Shown: positions 28,530 to 38,219, counted from the first letter of the stretch. The stretch is 64,000 nucleotides of DNA from Bacteroidales bacterium (GCA_003141895.1 PLNT01000026.1:23621-87620); one strand, 5' to 3'. Notes: generated by a model from the sequence alone, not told the origin. Made by a program: numbers and translations.

Positions 28530-29648
28530 TTATTCCTGAAAAGCTGCCTTACTCTTATCATTAATAACCATATAATCATAATGAATAAATGGTCTGCTTA
28601 GCTTTTCTCCTAAATTCTTTTCAGCTTTTTCAGAATCGTATTGTGATTTGCCTAATCCTATATTATTCCCCTTTTCATCAACAATTCTAACTATATCTCC
28701 GCTTTTAAAGAATCCATCGACTTTTGTTACCCCTATCAGAAGAAGGCTTGTTGCCTTTTCAGCAAGAAGAGCTGCCTTAGCTCCGTTATTAATAATAACA
28801 GCACCCTTAGTAAATGTGTCGGAATGAGCAAGCCATTTTTTCACTCCTTTTTCCTTTTTACTTCTGGCGACAAAATGAGTATATGGAACATCCTTTCGTT
28901 TGACAATGTCTGATATTATTGAATCGCGCCTACCATTAGCGATAAAAACATCAATCCCTTGTGATGCAATTTTACGGGCTATAGAACATTTTGTAACCAT
29001 CCCGCCTCTGCCGAATCCCGATTTCACCTCGGAAATGTATTTTTCAATGTTTTCAGATTCCTCATCAATTATTCTGATTAGTTCGGTACCGTTATTCCCG
29101 GGAATTCCATTAAAAACTCCGTCAACATTGGTCAGGATAATAAGTGATTTGCAATCCATCATTGATGAGATGAAACCTGATAATTCGTCGTTATCAGTGA
29201 ACATAAGTTCATTAATTGAAACGGTATCATTCTCATTTACAATAGGCAAAACCCGGTTCTCGAGCATTGCTGAAATACAGTTCTTCATGTTAAGATAATG
29301 CCTTCGGTCCCTGAAGTTTTCTTTTGTTGCCAGAAGCTGCCCGGCGTATATACCATATTTCCCAAAAAGAAACTGGTAGCTCGACATTAATTTAACCTGC
29401 CCAATAGCTGCCCAAACCTGTTTGGCTGCTATTATGTTCGTCTTTTTTGAAGGATTCATTTCACTCCGTCCGGCAGCAACTGCCCCGGAAGAAATTAAAA
29501 CTACTTCGACACCTTGTTTATAAAGAATAGCTACATCCTCAACAATACGTAAAATTCTGCCGTCATTGAGTGATCCATCCGGTTGTGTAATAACATTACT
29601 CCCGATTTTTATTGCAATTCTTTTAAAATCTGCATTGCTGTTTTTCAA
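28530..29648 (-). CDS. proB: Glutamate 5-kinase with PUA domain
   Basis: This 372-residue protein phosphorylates glutamate on its gamma-carboxyl, the committed and usually proline-inhibited step of proline synthesis. The amino-acid kinase domain spans about 8-255, with KIGSNVIT near 13, VLISSGAVAAGRSE near 50 and the VNENDTVS segment near 139. A PUA domain follows at about 275-352 (GAVIINNGAKAALLA). It is the first gene of the minus-strand operon; a TAnnTTTG-like element lies about 40 bp upstream. Proline feedback on ProB would act on the enzyme, while the TCA genes behind it share the transcript. Confidence 0.95.
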   Translation of the reverse strand: MKNSNADFKRIAIKIGSNVITQPDGSLNDGRILRIVEDVAILYKQGVEVVLISSGAVAAGRSEMNPSKKTNIIAAKQVWAAIGQVKLMSSYQFLFGKYGIYAGQLLATKENFRDRRHYLNMKNCISAMLENRVLPIVNENDTVSINELMFTDNDELSGFISSMMDCKSLIILTNVDGVFNGIPGNNGTELIRIIDEESENIEKYISEVKSGFGRGGMVTKCSIARKIASQGIDVFIANGRRDSIISDIVKRKDVPYTHFVARSKKEKGVKKWLAHSDTFTKGAVIINNGAKAALLAEKATSLLLIGVTKVDGFFKSGDIVRIVDEKGNNIGLGKSQYDSEKAEKNLGEKLSRPFIHYDYMVINDKSKAAFQE

Positions 29649-29686
29649 TTTACTACTATTTATATCCTTTATGATATAATCTGTTG

Positions 29687-29694
29687 CAAAAATA
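29687..29694 (-). promoter_or_regulatory. Possible -7 promoter element (TATTTTTG) of the proB operon
   Basis: Read on the minus strand, TATTTTTG fits the Bacteroidota TAnnTTTG consensus, about 40 bp before the proB ATG. A well-spaced upstream TTTG box is not evident, so this is tentative. Confidence 0.35.
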
Positions 29695-29920
29695 ATAGAA
29701 ATAGTGAATAATTTGTAGCAATATTGAATATTTGAGAAAATATATCTAAATCAATATCCCTCTGAGACTACAACATTAAATCGTTCGACAAGTTAGAAAC
29801 AAATGTTAAACAGAGCTCAAATACATGACATTTATCATGTTATTGCCATTAAGGAGCAGACCGGGTCATGAAGCTCCGCTCGAAATTGACGAGACAACTT
29901 TTCATGAAAGGCATAATTCT

Positions 29921-30085
29921 GACCTGTGGAGATCCCTCACTTCGTTCGGGATTGACAATTCATTGGGGTTATATGAGGAGGAAAGGTTGGCCATTTGCTG
30001 AGCAAATCGCCAACCTTTCCTCCTTTACTCTCATCTCCAATAAAATACGTGTCATTCCGAGCGGAGCGAGGAATCCCCAGAGGTC
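29921..30085. repeat. Composite palindromic element, copy 2 (165 bp)
   Basis: Terminal inverted arms start gacctgtggagatccctcac and end gaggaatccccagaggtc. Between them lies a 49-nt palindrome at 29976-30024 with a single mismatch and the core gatttgctgagcaaatc centred on G30000. Architecture, length and core equal copy 1 at 3921-4088, although arm sequences have diverged. The rest of the 530-bp gap 29649-30178 holds a further short arm-like piece (29868-29905, tccgctcgaaattgac) and otherwise nothing recognisable besides the possible proB promoter. A DUF4038 gene fragment follows directly. Confidence 0.72.
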
Positions 30086-30178
30086 AAACCTGTCCTGGGA
30101 TGATTCACAATTGTACTCATTCTGCCAGGACAGGGAAAATCATGGCAGGGGATCTCTGTAGATTTCAACCATGGGAAA

Positions 30179-30760
30179 TTGAAAATATCAGAAAATAAGC
30201 GATTCCTGGTTTTTGAAGATGGAACACCATTTTTTTATCTGGGTGACACTGGATGGGAATTGTTTCACCGGCTTAATATGGATGATGTCGAAGAATATCT
30301 TGAAAATAGACGGGCAAAAGGATTTACTGTGATCCAGGCAGTTGCTCTTGCCGAGTTTGATGGTTTAAATACACCCAACCCGGAAGGTACTAAACCATTG
30401 ATCAACAATGATCCTCGCACCCCAGATGAGGCATATTTTAAGTATGTAGATAAGATAATTTATAAGGCTTATGAAAAAGGTTTATTCATAGGATTATTAC
30501 CTACCTGGGGAGATAAAGTAGACAAAAAATGGGGCATCGGACCTGTAATATTCAACAAGGAGAATGCATCAGTTTATGGGAAATGGATTGGAAACAGATA
30601 TAAAGATTTTAAAAATATAATATGGATAATAGGTGGCGACAGGGAAGGCGGAGGAGACAATAAAGCCATCTGGGATGCACTTGCAGAAGGGATCAAGTCA
30701 GTTGACAAGAATCATCTTATGACATTTCATCCCGGAGGAGAAAGAAGTTCTTCAGACTAA
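30179..30760 (+). pseudogene. Truncated DUF4038/apiosidase-like (GH140-type) barrel
   Basis: From about 30176 the frame encodes LKISENKRFLVFEDGTPFFY, then LGDTGWELFHRL, and continues through LLPTWGDKVDKKWG and IIWIIGGDR. This is a clear first half of a DUF4038 (beta/alpha)8 hydrolase. It ends after HPGGERSSSD at 30760, where relatives continue for about 200 more residues. There is no ATG in frame upstream, only a TTG at 30179, and no signal peptide. An overlapping frame reads Pro-Trp just before, which may mark an old frameshift. Both ends abut palindromic repeats (29921-30085 and 30785-30925). I read it as a gene remnant; expression from TTG is possible but unlikely. Confidence 0.75.
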
Positions 30761-30784
30761 CTTTAAAGCTCCAGGAATATAACC

Positions 30785-30925
30785 CCAATGTACGACCCCC
30801 TGCCGCTACGCTCCCGATAGCTATCGGGATGTTCCCCTAAAGGGGGGCTAATTCGGTGACGTTGATGTAATTATTGATAGACTGAGAATTTACCCCCCCT
30901 TTTGGGGGGCCCGACCTTTGTGGTT
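30785..30925. repeat. Palindromic G/C-rich intergenic element between convergent genes
   Basis: It contains a perfect 18-bp palindrome at 30812-30829 (tcccgatagctatcggga), a cccc-taaa-gggg hairpin at 30834-30845 and a C7-T4-G6 hairpin at 30893-30909. The first module recurs at 17160-17177. Placed between the convergent DUF4038 fragment and the MG2/plug gene, it may serve as a two-way terminator. Confidence 0.65.
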
Positions 30926-30958
30926 AATGGATTTATCACTTTTTCTATAAGCAGGAAA

Positions 30959-33121
30959 TCACCTAACCCTTAGAATTTTTTGAGTCGAGAATATCTTTCC
31001 TTCCTTTGTAATCCCCTGAACATTAATTTCATAATCTGCTTTATTATCAGAACTCCAGAATTCAATCCTGGCCTTGCCTTCCTTATCTGTTTTAACTGAA
31101 GGATTCCAATACAATGTATTTCTGTAATCAGGAATCCTGCTTTCCATGGTTTGTAAGGTTGTATAATCCGGTGAAATGAAAGAATTGACCGGTTCTAATA
31201 CTCTGTAAGGCATCCTGATCATATATTCAGGTAATGAAACACAACTGAAATCACCGGCTTTTGTAATCACGTTAATTATTCCGGGGAAAAAATACCTGCC
31301 GACAAAGTATTTTTCCCTGATTAAATCAATTTTTTCAACAATTTCAGGATCAATGTTGGCAATCAATGAAGCATCTTTTATTATTATGCCATCGATCATC
31401 AGACATGGATACGTCGTATACTGATTGTCTGCTATATGATATGTTAGAGATATTTCATCGCCCGATTTTTTCCTTTTTAACGAAACACCTGGCAAAAGCT
31501 CAAATATGATTTCACTCATAACCGGCAGATTAATGTAATCCGAAAGAACGAGCTCAAAATCAGGCTTCCCATAGAATCTTAATGGTATTACCGGATTATA
31601 GATGGCCTTTTGCTGGGTCCCGAGTGAGGGATTACCATAAATTTTCTGAACCTGATGATTCACACTTAATTTGGAGATAAAGGCCGGAATAGTCTTATTA
31701 GATGAGTCGGCGACAGAGACCTGGCTGATGTATTTATCTGAAAATGATGATTCGATATTAATTTTACGATTCTTATTGCCATTATCAGGAATGACTATCA
31801 AATCTTTAAGCCCTTCATCGATGTGGATTCTGAAACAAAAATGACCTTCATTATCTGTCCTCGTGTACTGAAAATCTGCTTCTTTACCAGGAGTGCACAT
31901 AAGGAGATATTCAGGATCACTGATTGACATACCTTCATTTGTCACAAGATCTCCCATCAGTAAATGATACTCATTTTCAGTCGGGTATTTAAAATGAGGC
32001 AAATCTCCTGAAAAGATTTCTTTCCAGTTTATCCAGTTACTTTTTAAAGATGAAAGGATACTGTCCATTTTGACGTTATGAAGTTCGCTAAGTTCTTTTC
32101 TGTTAATGTCAGGTCCAAATTCCGTCCCGAATACCAGATAATCAGACATGTCGTCACTTTCTTTCCGCTGCACAGGAGAAACAGATATACTTAGATTAGT
32201 CGAATCCGCGATAGAACTTTTCCTGTTTTGAAGTTGAATATCAAGAACGACTTTATTTCTTAAACTGCAACTGTCAGCCGATTTTAAAGTGATCTGATTT
32301 GATTTGAGAGGAGGAGTATAAATATATCTTTCATAAAAAGGTTCACCGGAAGAATTAAAAAAAGTGATCTGATTTATCCCTGAACTCAGTATTTTTTTTG
32401 GTAATGAGATACTTGTTGATTCTCCTGTCATATTTTCAGAACTTATATAATTTATGTTCCCATGAGTCTGAATAAAAATGTAAAAAATGTTTTTGTTTTC
32501 ATCCCTGAATTTTTTATCCGCATCCAGAAACACTTCCAATGTATCGGATTTTAAATTATTGATATTGACGTTTACTTCAGGGTTTCTGTCCAGTTGTAAA
32601 TCATTGCTTTGCTTTGACAAAACATTATTGTCCTGAGTTCTAATTGCTTTTGAGGGTTTAGTATTTATAGCATTGTAAACCAGAATATTTTTCATAAAAC
32701 AATTATAGGGCAGAAAATTTTTCATCCAGTTTGTATAAGCTCTGATGGTATAAGTACCAGTACTCAAAGTATCAGGCAATATTATCTGCCCCGGACCCAA
32801 TCCTTTAGTAATAAGAATTCTCTTTTGAACAACAGGCCGGTTTGCACTATTTAATAGTTCGAAATATACGATTGAGCTGTTACCTGATGACAGAAGGCTC
32901 TGTCTGTCAATTAAATATGTGTTAAACCAAAGATTTTCTCCTGATATATATTCTTCACGGTCGGTGTGAATAAATATTTCTTCCCTTGGAACAGATTTGC
33001 AATAGTTTAAAAATCTCTGTCTCAGATAATCTGATTTATCGGAAGAGCTCTGACCATAAATGCCCTGAAGTAACAGGAACTGCATCAGAATCAATATTGC
33101 AGGTTTTATTTTCTTTATCAT
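30959..33121 (-). CDS. Secreted MG2-domain protein with TonB-plug-like C-terminal module (cassette B)
   Basis: This 720-residue protein has a signal peptide (about 1-23). An N-terminal macroglobulin MG2-like domain (EEIFIHTDREEYISGENLWF from about 50) and several beta-sandwich segments follow. Near residues 530-640 is a module resembling a TonB receptor plug: LPVMSEIIFELLPGVSL, then LMIDGIIIKDASLI, then IEKID-type and GIINVITKAG strands. No 22-strand barrel follows; the last 60 residues (LYWNPSVKTDKEGKARIEFW) look like another macroglobulin-type domain. It is 56 codon-for-codon collinear blocks alike to the paralogue at 40319-42478, with the same domain order and nearly identical length. It ends the minus-strand cassette. 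Function unknown; a periplasmic or surface partner of the adjacent receptor is inferred. Confidence 0.72.
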   Translation of the reverse strand: MIKKIKPAILILMQFLLLQGIYGQSSSDKSDYLRQRFLNYCKSVPREEIFIHTDREEYISGENLWFNTYLIDRQSLLSSGNSSIVYFELLNSANRPVVQKRILITKGLGPGQIILPDTLSTGTYTIRAYTNWMKNFLPYNCFMKNILVYNAINTKPSKAIRTQDNNVLSKQSNDLQLDRNPEVNVNINNLKSDTLEVFLDADKKFRDENKNIFYIFIQTHGNINYISSENMTGESTSISLPKKILSSGINQITFFNSSGEPFYERYIYTPPLKSNQITLKSADSCSLRNKVVLDIQLQNRKSSIADSTNLSISVSPVQRKESDDMSDYLVFGTEFGPDINRKELSELHNVKMDSILSSLKSNWINWKEIFSGDLPHFKYPTENEYHLLMGDLVTNEGMSISDPEYLLMCTPGKEADFQYTRTDNEGHFCFRIHIDEGLKDLIVIPDNGNKNRKINIESSFSDKYISQVSVADSSNKTIPAFISKLSVNHQVQKIYGNPSLGTQQKAIYNPVIPLRFYGKPDFELVLSDYINLPVMSEIIFELLPGVSLKRKKSGDEISLTYHIADNQYTTYPCLMIDGIIIKDASLIANIDPEIVEKIDLIREKYFVGRYFFPGIINVITKAGDFSCVSLPEYMIRMPYRVLEPVNSFISPDYTTLQTMESRIPDYRNTLYWNPSVKTDKEGKARIEFWSSDNKADYEINVQGITKEGKIFSTQKILRVR

Positions 33122-33141
33122 TTGATTACTCTCTACGAAAA

Positions 33142-34272
33142 CTACTTTTTATCATCCATCCAGAAATCGGGTTTTATGGTTGTACCTCGTGTGGTACAAT
33201 CCGCACATTCCCTATGTGTTGTAATTTCAAAAGTTGAACTGCAAGGTATTGAACACTTATGATATACTAATATCCAAATCCATTCATTTATTCCTATAGG
33301 TTTATCGGTGTCAATAGTGTCTGTAACACAGTTGGCATACTGGTTAATAATACCCTCAAAATTATCTGAAATGAAAATCCTTTTTGACGATTTTGCTGAA
33401 ACGGAGAAATAGCCTAATACAACTTTTTCCGGATTTTCGATACAATGAATATTGCTGGGAATAGATGAAGGGATTATATCATAAAGTCCACCTACCTGAA
33501 TAGCAACATTTTGAATTTTCTCCCAGTAATTGAATTCGTCTTCATTAAGTGAATATTGATTCACTTCTATGCTGTATCTGGTTTTCAACCTGTCAGTTGC
33601 ATTTGTAATATAATTAACCGGGAGACGGTTTATCGTTGCTTCATTAAAGGCGGCTGTACTTTTAATATTTATTGCATGAGATTTATCTGATATCCAGCAT
33701 GTCTGATTTGGAACATCAAAAAGAAGCCTCAGCTGCCATGTCTCCGAATAATCCCATCTGTAATACTTGCAATTGTCTGCCGGATCGTGGGTATTAAGGA
33801 AAATCTGGCAGGCATCGATTCCTTTAAAGTTTTCATAAGGCTGTTCAACAACTTTTTTCTCATAGTAGAGGCTATCAATCGGCGGCACTGCTTTCATTTC
33901 AATCGGCAATGATTCGTAGTTAAGGTTATCAGAATTTGTGCTGAGATGCAATGTATAATATCTTCCAGGAACACCCCTGAATTTGGAAGCATCGGTTATA
34001 TAAGTTCCTTTATTGATTTCATTTAAACCAAAAGAGTTCCCCATATTATCTGATATAAAGACTTTGCTTCCGCTCACAGGAGTTGCTTCATTTATGTGCC
34101 CAAACGGTAACGATTTCGAAAGTTTAATCGTGTCAGTCTCCTGCTTATCAGTTATCAGACCCTGAACAACGAGAAGTTCCTTCTCCTCAGTAATCTGAGG
34201 AATAAATTGAGTTATACAGCTACTTAACAATTGCGAGATCAGTAAAAATATTATAAAGTTCTTTTTAATCAT
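33142..34272 (-). CDS. DUF4249 lipoprotein (cassette B, second copy)
   Basis: This 376-residue lipoprotein has a hydrophobic leader and lipobox cysteine (QLLSSC, about residue 19). Family marks are ELLVVQGLITD near 36, FGINEWIWILVYH-like strands, and a C-terminal motif CADCTTRGTTIKPDFW. DUF4249 proteins accompany TonB-dependent receptors in Bacteroidota and are thought to lie on the outer membrane; their ligand is unknown. I used ATG 34272; a TTG two codons upstream directly follows the previous stop. The adjacent DUF4249 at 34279-35475 is its closest relative in the window (shared ETDTIKLSKSLP), so this pair looks like a recent tandem duplication. Confidence 0.82.
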   Translation of the reverse strand: MIKKNFIIFLLISQLLSSCITQFIPQITEEKELLVVQGLITDKQETDTIKLSKSLPFGHINEATPVSGSKVFISDNMGNSFGLNEINKGTYITDASKFRGVPGRYYTLHLSTNSDNLNYESLPIEMKAVPPIDSLYYEKKVVEQPYENFKGIDACQIFLNTHDPADNCKYYRWDYSETWQLRLLFDVPNQTCWISDKSHAINIKSTAAFNEATINRLPVNYITNATDRLKTRYSIEVNQYSLNEDEFNYWEKIQNVAIQVGGLYDIIPSSIPSNIHCIENPEKVVLGYFSVSAKSSKRIFISDNFEGIINQYANCVTDTIDTDKPIGINEWIWILVYHKCSIPCSSTFEITTHRECADCTTRGTTIKPDFWMDDKK

Positions 34273-34278
34273 AATCAA

Positions 34279-35475
34279 TTATTTATCTTCCCAGAAATCG
34301 GGTTTTACATTTGAACCACGTACTGTACAATCTGCGCATCCCTTTTTATCCGTCAGGACTTTAAACGGAGGCCACCAATTTGGTTCATCTTCAAGAATCC
34401 AGACAATTACACCCAATCCCGGAGGATCAACATAAGGGATTGTATCTGTAGCACAATCGCCATACCTGTTAATAATCCCTTCAAAGTTATCTTTAATGAA
34501 TAGCCTCTTTGAGGATTTTGCAGATACACTGAAGTAGCCTAATACTTTTTCGGTTGGATCTTCAATGCATTTGACATTGCTCTGAACCGAGGCTGGAATT
34601 ATATCAAAAAAACCTCCTACGTCTACGCCAACATTTTGAATTTTTTCCCAGTAACTGTACTCATCTTCATTTAAAGAATATTGATTCACAAGGATGCTAT
34701 ATTTCGTTTTCAATCTGTCAGTAAAATTTGTAATATAATTTATTGGGTACCTGGTTATCACTGATTCATCAAACGCGGCTGTACTTTTAATATTTATTGA
34801 ATGTGATTTATCTGATATCCAGCAAGTTTGATTTTGAACTGGAAAAAGGAGCCTGAGTATCCATGTTTCTGCGAAATCCCATCTGAAATACCGGCATTTA
34901 CTTTCCGGATCATGAGTGTTCAGGTAAATCTGGCAGCCGTCAACTCCGTTAAAAAACTTATCAGGAATTGCCTTTTCGATAACTGTTTTTTCATAATATA
35001 AACTATCAATTGGAGGAACCGGTTTCATCTCCATCGGATTTGACTCGTAATTAAAATTATATGTTTCAGAATTTGTCTTCACATGCAGAGTATAAAATCG
35101 TCCGATTATACCTTGAAAAGATGATGGGGTAATGTATTTTCCTGCAGATGATTCCGAGAGAGGGAAAATATTATCAAGATTATCGGTTATAGTTACAGTG
35201 CATCCGTGTACAGGTCGTGCATCACTTACCTGTCCCAGCGGCAGTGATTTTGATAGTTTAATTGTATCGGTTTCAGGCTGATCTGTTATTAAACCCTGAA
35301 CAACGAGAAGTTCCTTCTGCTCCTCAATCTGTGGAACAAATTGAGCAATACAGCTATTCAGGACAACTAAGATCAGTATAAAAATAAAATGAAGTCGAGG
35401 AAAAGAATATTGGCAATTATTGACGCCACCCCAAAGGAGTGCAAATTGATAATATTTGCTAATATTTGATATCAT
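34279..35475 (-). CDS. DUF4249 lipoprotein (cassette B, first copy)
   Basis: This 398-residue protein has an unusually long N-region before its hydrophobic segment and lipobox (VVLNSC, Cys42), with no later ATG to shorten it. The mature part matches its neighbour: ELLVVQGLITDQPETDTIKL, FSVSAKSSKRLFIKDNFEGI near 290 and the C-terminal CADCTVRGSNVKPDFW. The start lies 5 bp after the TonB receptor stop and the end is 6 bp from the next DUF4249. Role: probable surface lipoprotein partner of the TonB-dependent receptor upstream, inferred from family and context. Confidence 0.82.
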   Translation of the reverse strand: MISNISKYYQFALLWGGVNNCQYSFPRLHFIFILILVVLNSCIAQFVPQIEEQKELLVVQGLITDQPETDTIKLSKSLPLGQVSDARPVHGCTVTITDNLDNIFPLSESSAGKYITPSSFQGIIGRFYTLHVKTNSETYNFNYESNPMEMKPVPPIDSLYYEKTVIEKAIPDKFFNGVDGCQIYLNTHDPESKCRYFRWDFAETWILRLLFPVQNQTCWISDKSHSINIKSTAAFDESVITRYPINYITNFTDRLKTKYSILVNQYSLNEDEYSYWEKIQNVGVDVGGFFDIIPASVQSNVKCIEDPTEKVLGYFSVSAKSSKRLFIKDNFEGIINRYGDCATDTIPYVDPPGLGVIVWILEDEPNWWPPFKVLTDKKGCADCTVRGSNVKPDFWEDK

Positions 35476-35480
35476 TTCAT

Positions 35481-38210
35481 TTAAAAATCAAAACTACAGG
35501 TAACTGATGGAATTGCTCTGCCAAAAACCGAAAGTTTGTAGCCTGTATATAAATCCCCCACCTTTTTGAAATATATTGAATATACATTTTCTCTTCCAAG
35601 AAGGTTATAAACTGAGAATGTCCAGTTTGGATGGATCAATCTGCGTGCTCTCAGATTTCCGTTCACCTGGAAAGAGAGATCGAGCCTCGAATAATCAGGG
35701 ATCCTGTATTTATTCCGGTCGGAATAATGTATGAGTACTTCATCATACATAGCATATGTGGAAACAGGATATGTGATGGGTCGTCCTGTGCTCCATGTAT
35801 AGTTCGATGAAATACTAAACCGCCGGGAGAAAATATAGTTAAAAGTAATAATCAGGTCATTTGGCTTATCGAAATTGGCTGGAAACCATTTTCCTGAGTT
35901 TATCATTTCTTCACTGAAGTCACTGATGCTTCTAACGAACGTCCTGGAATATGTATAACCAATACTGTACCTCAATTTTCCCTCTGTTCTTTTCAGAACA
36001 AGCTCAAGTCCATATGCTTTCCCTTTTACATTTACAATGTCTTTTTCTATGTTGTCGTCCATAATGAAATCTGTACCTCCTTTAAAATCGATCATATTCT
36101 GAATACTCTTATAATATATCTCGGCGGAAGCTTCAAAGGAATTACTAAACACTTCATAAAACCCTGCTGCAACCTGATCTCCAATCTCTGGTTTTATATA
36201 GTAATCACTTAGTTTCCACGTATCTGTCGGAGAAATAGAAGTTGAATTTGAAAGTAAATGAAGGTATTGCCGAGTCCTGTTGTAATTTATTTTAATTGAA
36301 CTTTTGTCAGATATCCGATAGTTAAGTGAGACTCTGAATTCAGGACCGGCATATTTATTTATAACTTTGCCTGACTTGAAATTAAGTGTATCAATAATTG
36401 TTGAAGTGCTTTTCGAAAACTCCGGATTGTAGATCATAACGGTCTGGGGACCAAAATCAAAATAGGATGACATCCTCAGACCCAAATTAACTGACAGCAT
36501 ATCGTTTATCAAAAATTTGTCATCAATATAAAGAGCTCCTTCCCATGAGCGCTGCATTTGGAGCCGCGTGGGAGCAACAACTGATGAATCACCATATGGA
36601 AGATAACTTCCCGGATTAATAGCATACCTTGTAAGATCGAGACCAAAATTAATTTCATTCCTGCCAAGGAACCAGTTGAAATCTGCTTTGAAACCAGTGC
36701 TGTTAATTTTATGAGCCAGAACAAATGCTTCAGTTTGTAAATATTGACTTGATACTTCATAATCATATGAACTATTATTCACTGAAATTGAAGAGAAAAG
36801 TCTGCTGTTAAAGAAGTGTCTCCATTTTAAAGCAATAACATTATTATTATATCTGTAGGTTGTATCTGATTTAAAACGGAATGCATCATGACTTGTGTAA
36901 CCACTCAGATCTATTTTATTGTTTTTATTAAAGTCATAAGTTATTTTGCCGTTAAAATCATAAAATGAAGCTCTGCTGTTATGAATAGATGGATCGTTAA
37001 TTAAACCTAATATCCAGTTTGAATAAGTGGTACGGGCTGTGAGGTCATAGGTTAGAGTATCTTTTATTATGGGACCTTCAACTGATAAGTGCGCTGTTAT
37101 AGGGCTGATCCCTGCATTGCCTGAAAATTCCTTTTTATTTCCTTCTTTAGCACCAATATCAAGTACAGAAGATATTCTTCCGCCATACCTGCTTGGTATT
37201 CCGCCCTTATATAATGTCACATCCTTAATAATATCGGAATTGACTGCCGAAAAGAATCCAAAGAAATGGGAGGAATTGTATATCGGAGCTCCATAAAGAA
37301 GAATCAGGTTCTGATCGGCAGATCCTCCTCTGACGTTAAATCCTGCTGAACCTTCCCCAACCGACTGAACACCCGGTAATAAAAGAACGCTTTTTATTAT
37401 GTCAGATTCACCCATGGAAGTCGGTAGCAACTTGAACGAATTCATATTTATCTTTTCAGCTCCTACTTCAAATCGCTGGAGAGTAACACTTTTCTGAGCT
37501 GAGATGACTGTTTCCTTTAACGGGATAAGAACACTGCTCATATCAGTATTAAGTTCGCCTGCTCCGTAAAGATTCACATTGAGAGTCTTTTCTCTCATCC
37601 CGATAAAAGAGAACTTAACCTGGTAAATTCCCCGTGGAAGGGTTAATGTGTAAAATCCATACTCATTGGTTATGGCTCCAAGTGAAAGTTTCTGAATAAA
37701 AACTGTTACACCCGCAACAGGTTCCCGCGTGTCCTTGTTAGTTATATATCCCGAGACAGCAGCTTTCCCTGGGTTATTTTTTTCTGCAGGATTACCGATT
37801 TCCACTGAAGAGATTTCTGCAGTTCGCTGTGTTTCAGACAAACTTGAAAAATCTGAAGGTGGAAGAAATTTATTGTCTTTCTCAACTGGTAACGAAGAAA
37901 TTTTAACAGCATAATTATTTGTGATAACTATGTTCCCCGATTCTTCAATTACATAGAATAAAGCAGACCCTTTGAAAAGGTTATCAAGAACGCATGATAA
38001 GGTTGAACAATCAGGATATTCACCTAATTTCAATTCATTAATCCATTCATCCTTATAAAAGAATTTGACAGGTAATAGTTTTTCTGTTTTAGCAACAAAT
38101 TCTTTAAAAGTCAGATCCTTAAAGCTTCCGGATAATTTATATTTTTCCTGCGCACCAACCTTAGAGGTTGCAAGCAAGAGAATGATCAGGATCAGGTTTC
38201 TAAGTTTCAT
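35481..38210 (-). CDS. TonB-dependent receptor with STN and carboxypeptidase-like domains (cassette B)
   Basis: This 909-residue outer-membrane receptor has a signal peptide (about 1-20, ending VGAQ), an STN-like domain (about 22-95), a carboxypeptidase-D regulatory-like sandwich (about 150-235), a plug (about 255-350, containing GFNVRGGSADQNLILLYG) and a beta-barrel ending in the aromatic tail TCSFDF. It should import or sense a ligand using TonB energy. STN domains usually contact an anti-sigma factor, but no FecR/sigma pair is adjacent. It follows the unknown secreted gene by 9 bp and precedes two DUF4249 lipoproteins. It is a clear paralogue of the receptor at 43652-46384; the plug is the most conserved part. 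Confidence 0.9.
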   Translation of the reverse strand: MKLRNLILIILLLATSKVGAQEKYKLSGSFKDLTFKEFVAKTEKLLPVKFFYKDEWINELKLGEYPDCSTLSCVLDNLFKGSALFYVIEESGNIVITNNYAVKISSLPVEKDNKFLPPSDFSSLSETQRTAEISSVEIGNPAEKNNPGKAAVSGYITNKDTREPVAGVTVFIQKLSLGAITNEYGFYTLTLPRGIYQVKFSFIGMREKTLNVNLYGAGELNTDMSSVLIPLKETVISAQKSVTLQRFEVGAEKINMNSFKLLPTSMGESDIIKSVLLLPGVQSVGEGSAGFNVRGGSADQNLILLYGAPIYNSSHFFGFFSAVNSDIIKDVTLYKGGIPSRYGGRISSVLDIGAKEGNKKEFSGNAGISPITAHLSVEGPIIKDTLTYDLTARTTYSNWILGLINDPSIHNSRASFYDFNGKITYDFNKNNKIDLSGYTSHDAFRFKSDTTYRYNNNVIALKWRHFFNSRLFSSISVNNSSYDYEVSSQYLQTEAFVLAHKINSTGFKADFNWFLGRNEINFGLDLTRYAINPGSYLPYGDSSVVAPTRLQMQRSWEGALYIDDKFLINDMLSVNLGLRMSSYFDFGPQTVMIYNPEFSKSTSTIIDTLNFKSGKVINKYAGPEFRVSLNYRISDKSSIKINYNRTRQYLHLLSNSTSISPTDTWKLSDYYIKPEIGDQVAAGFYEVFSNSFEASAEIYYKSIQNMIDFKGGTDFIMDDNIEKDIVNVKGKAYGLELVLKRTEGKLRYSIGYTYSRTFVRSISDFSEEMINSGKWFPANFDKPNDLIITFNYIFSRRFSISSNYTWSTGRPITYPVSTYAMYDEVLIHYSDRNKYRIPDYSRLDLSFQVNGNLRARRLIHPNWTFSVYNLLGRENVYSIYFKKVGDLYTGYKLSVFGRAIPSVTCSFDF

Positions 38211-38219
38211 AATTCAAGT

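Noticed and set aside
29868..30198. Two overlapping plus-strand frames of 67-97 codons before the DUF4038 fragment
   Set aside because: They translate the palindromic element; no protein-like composition.
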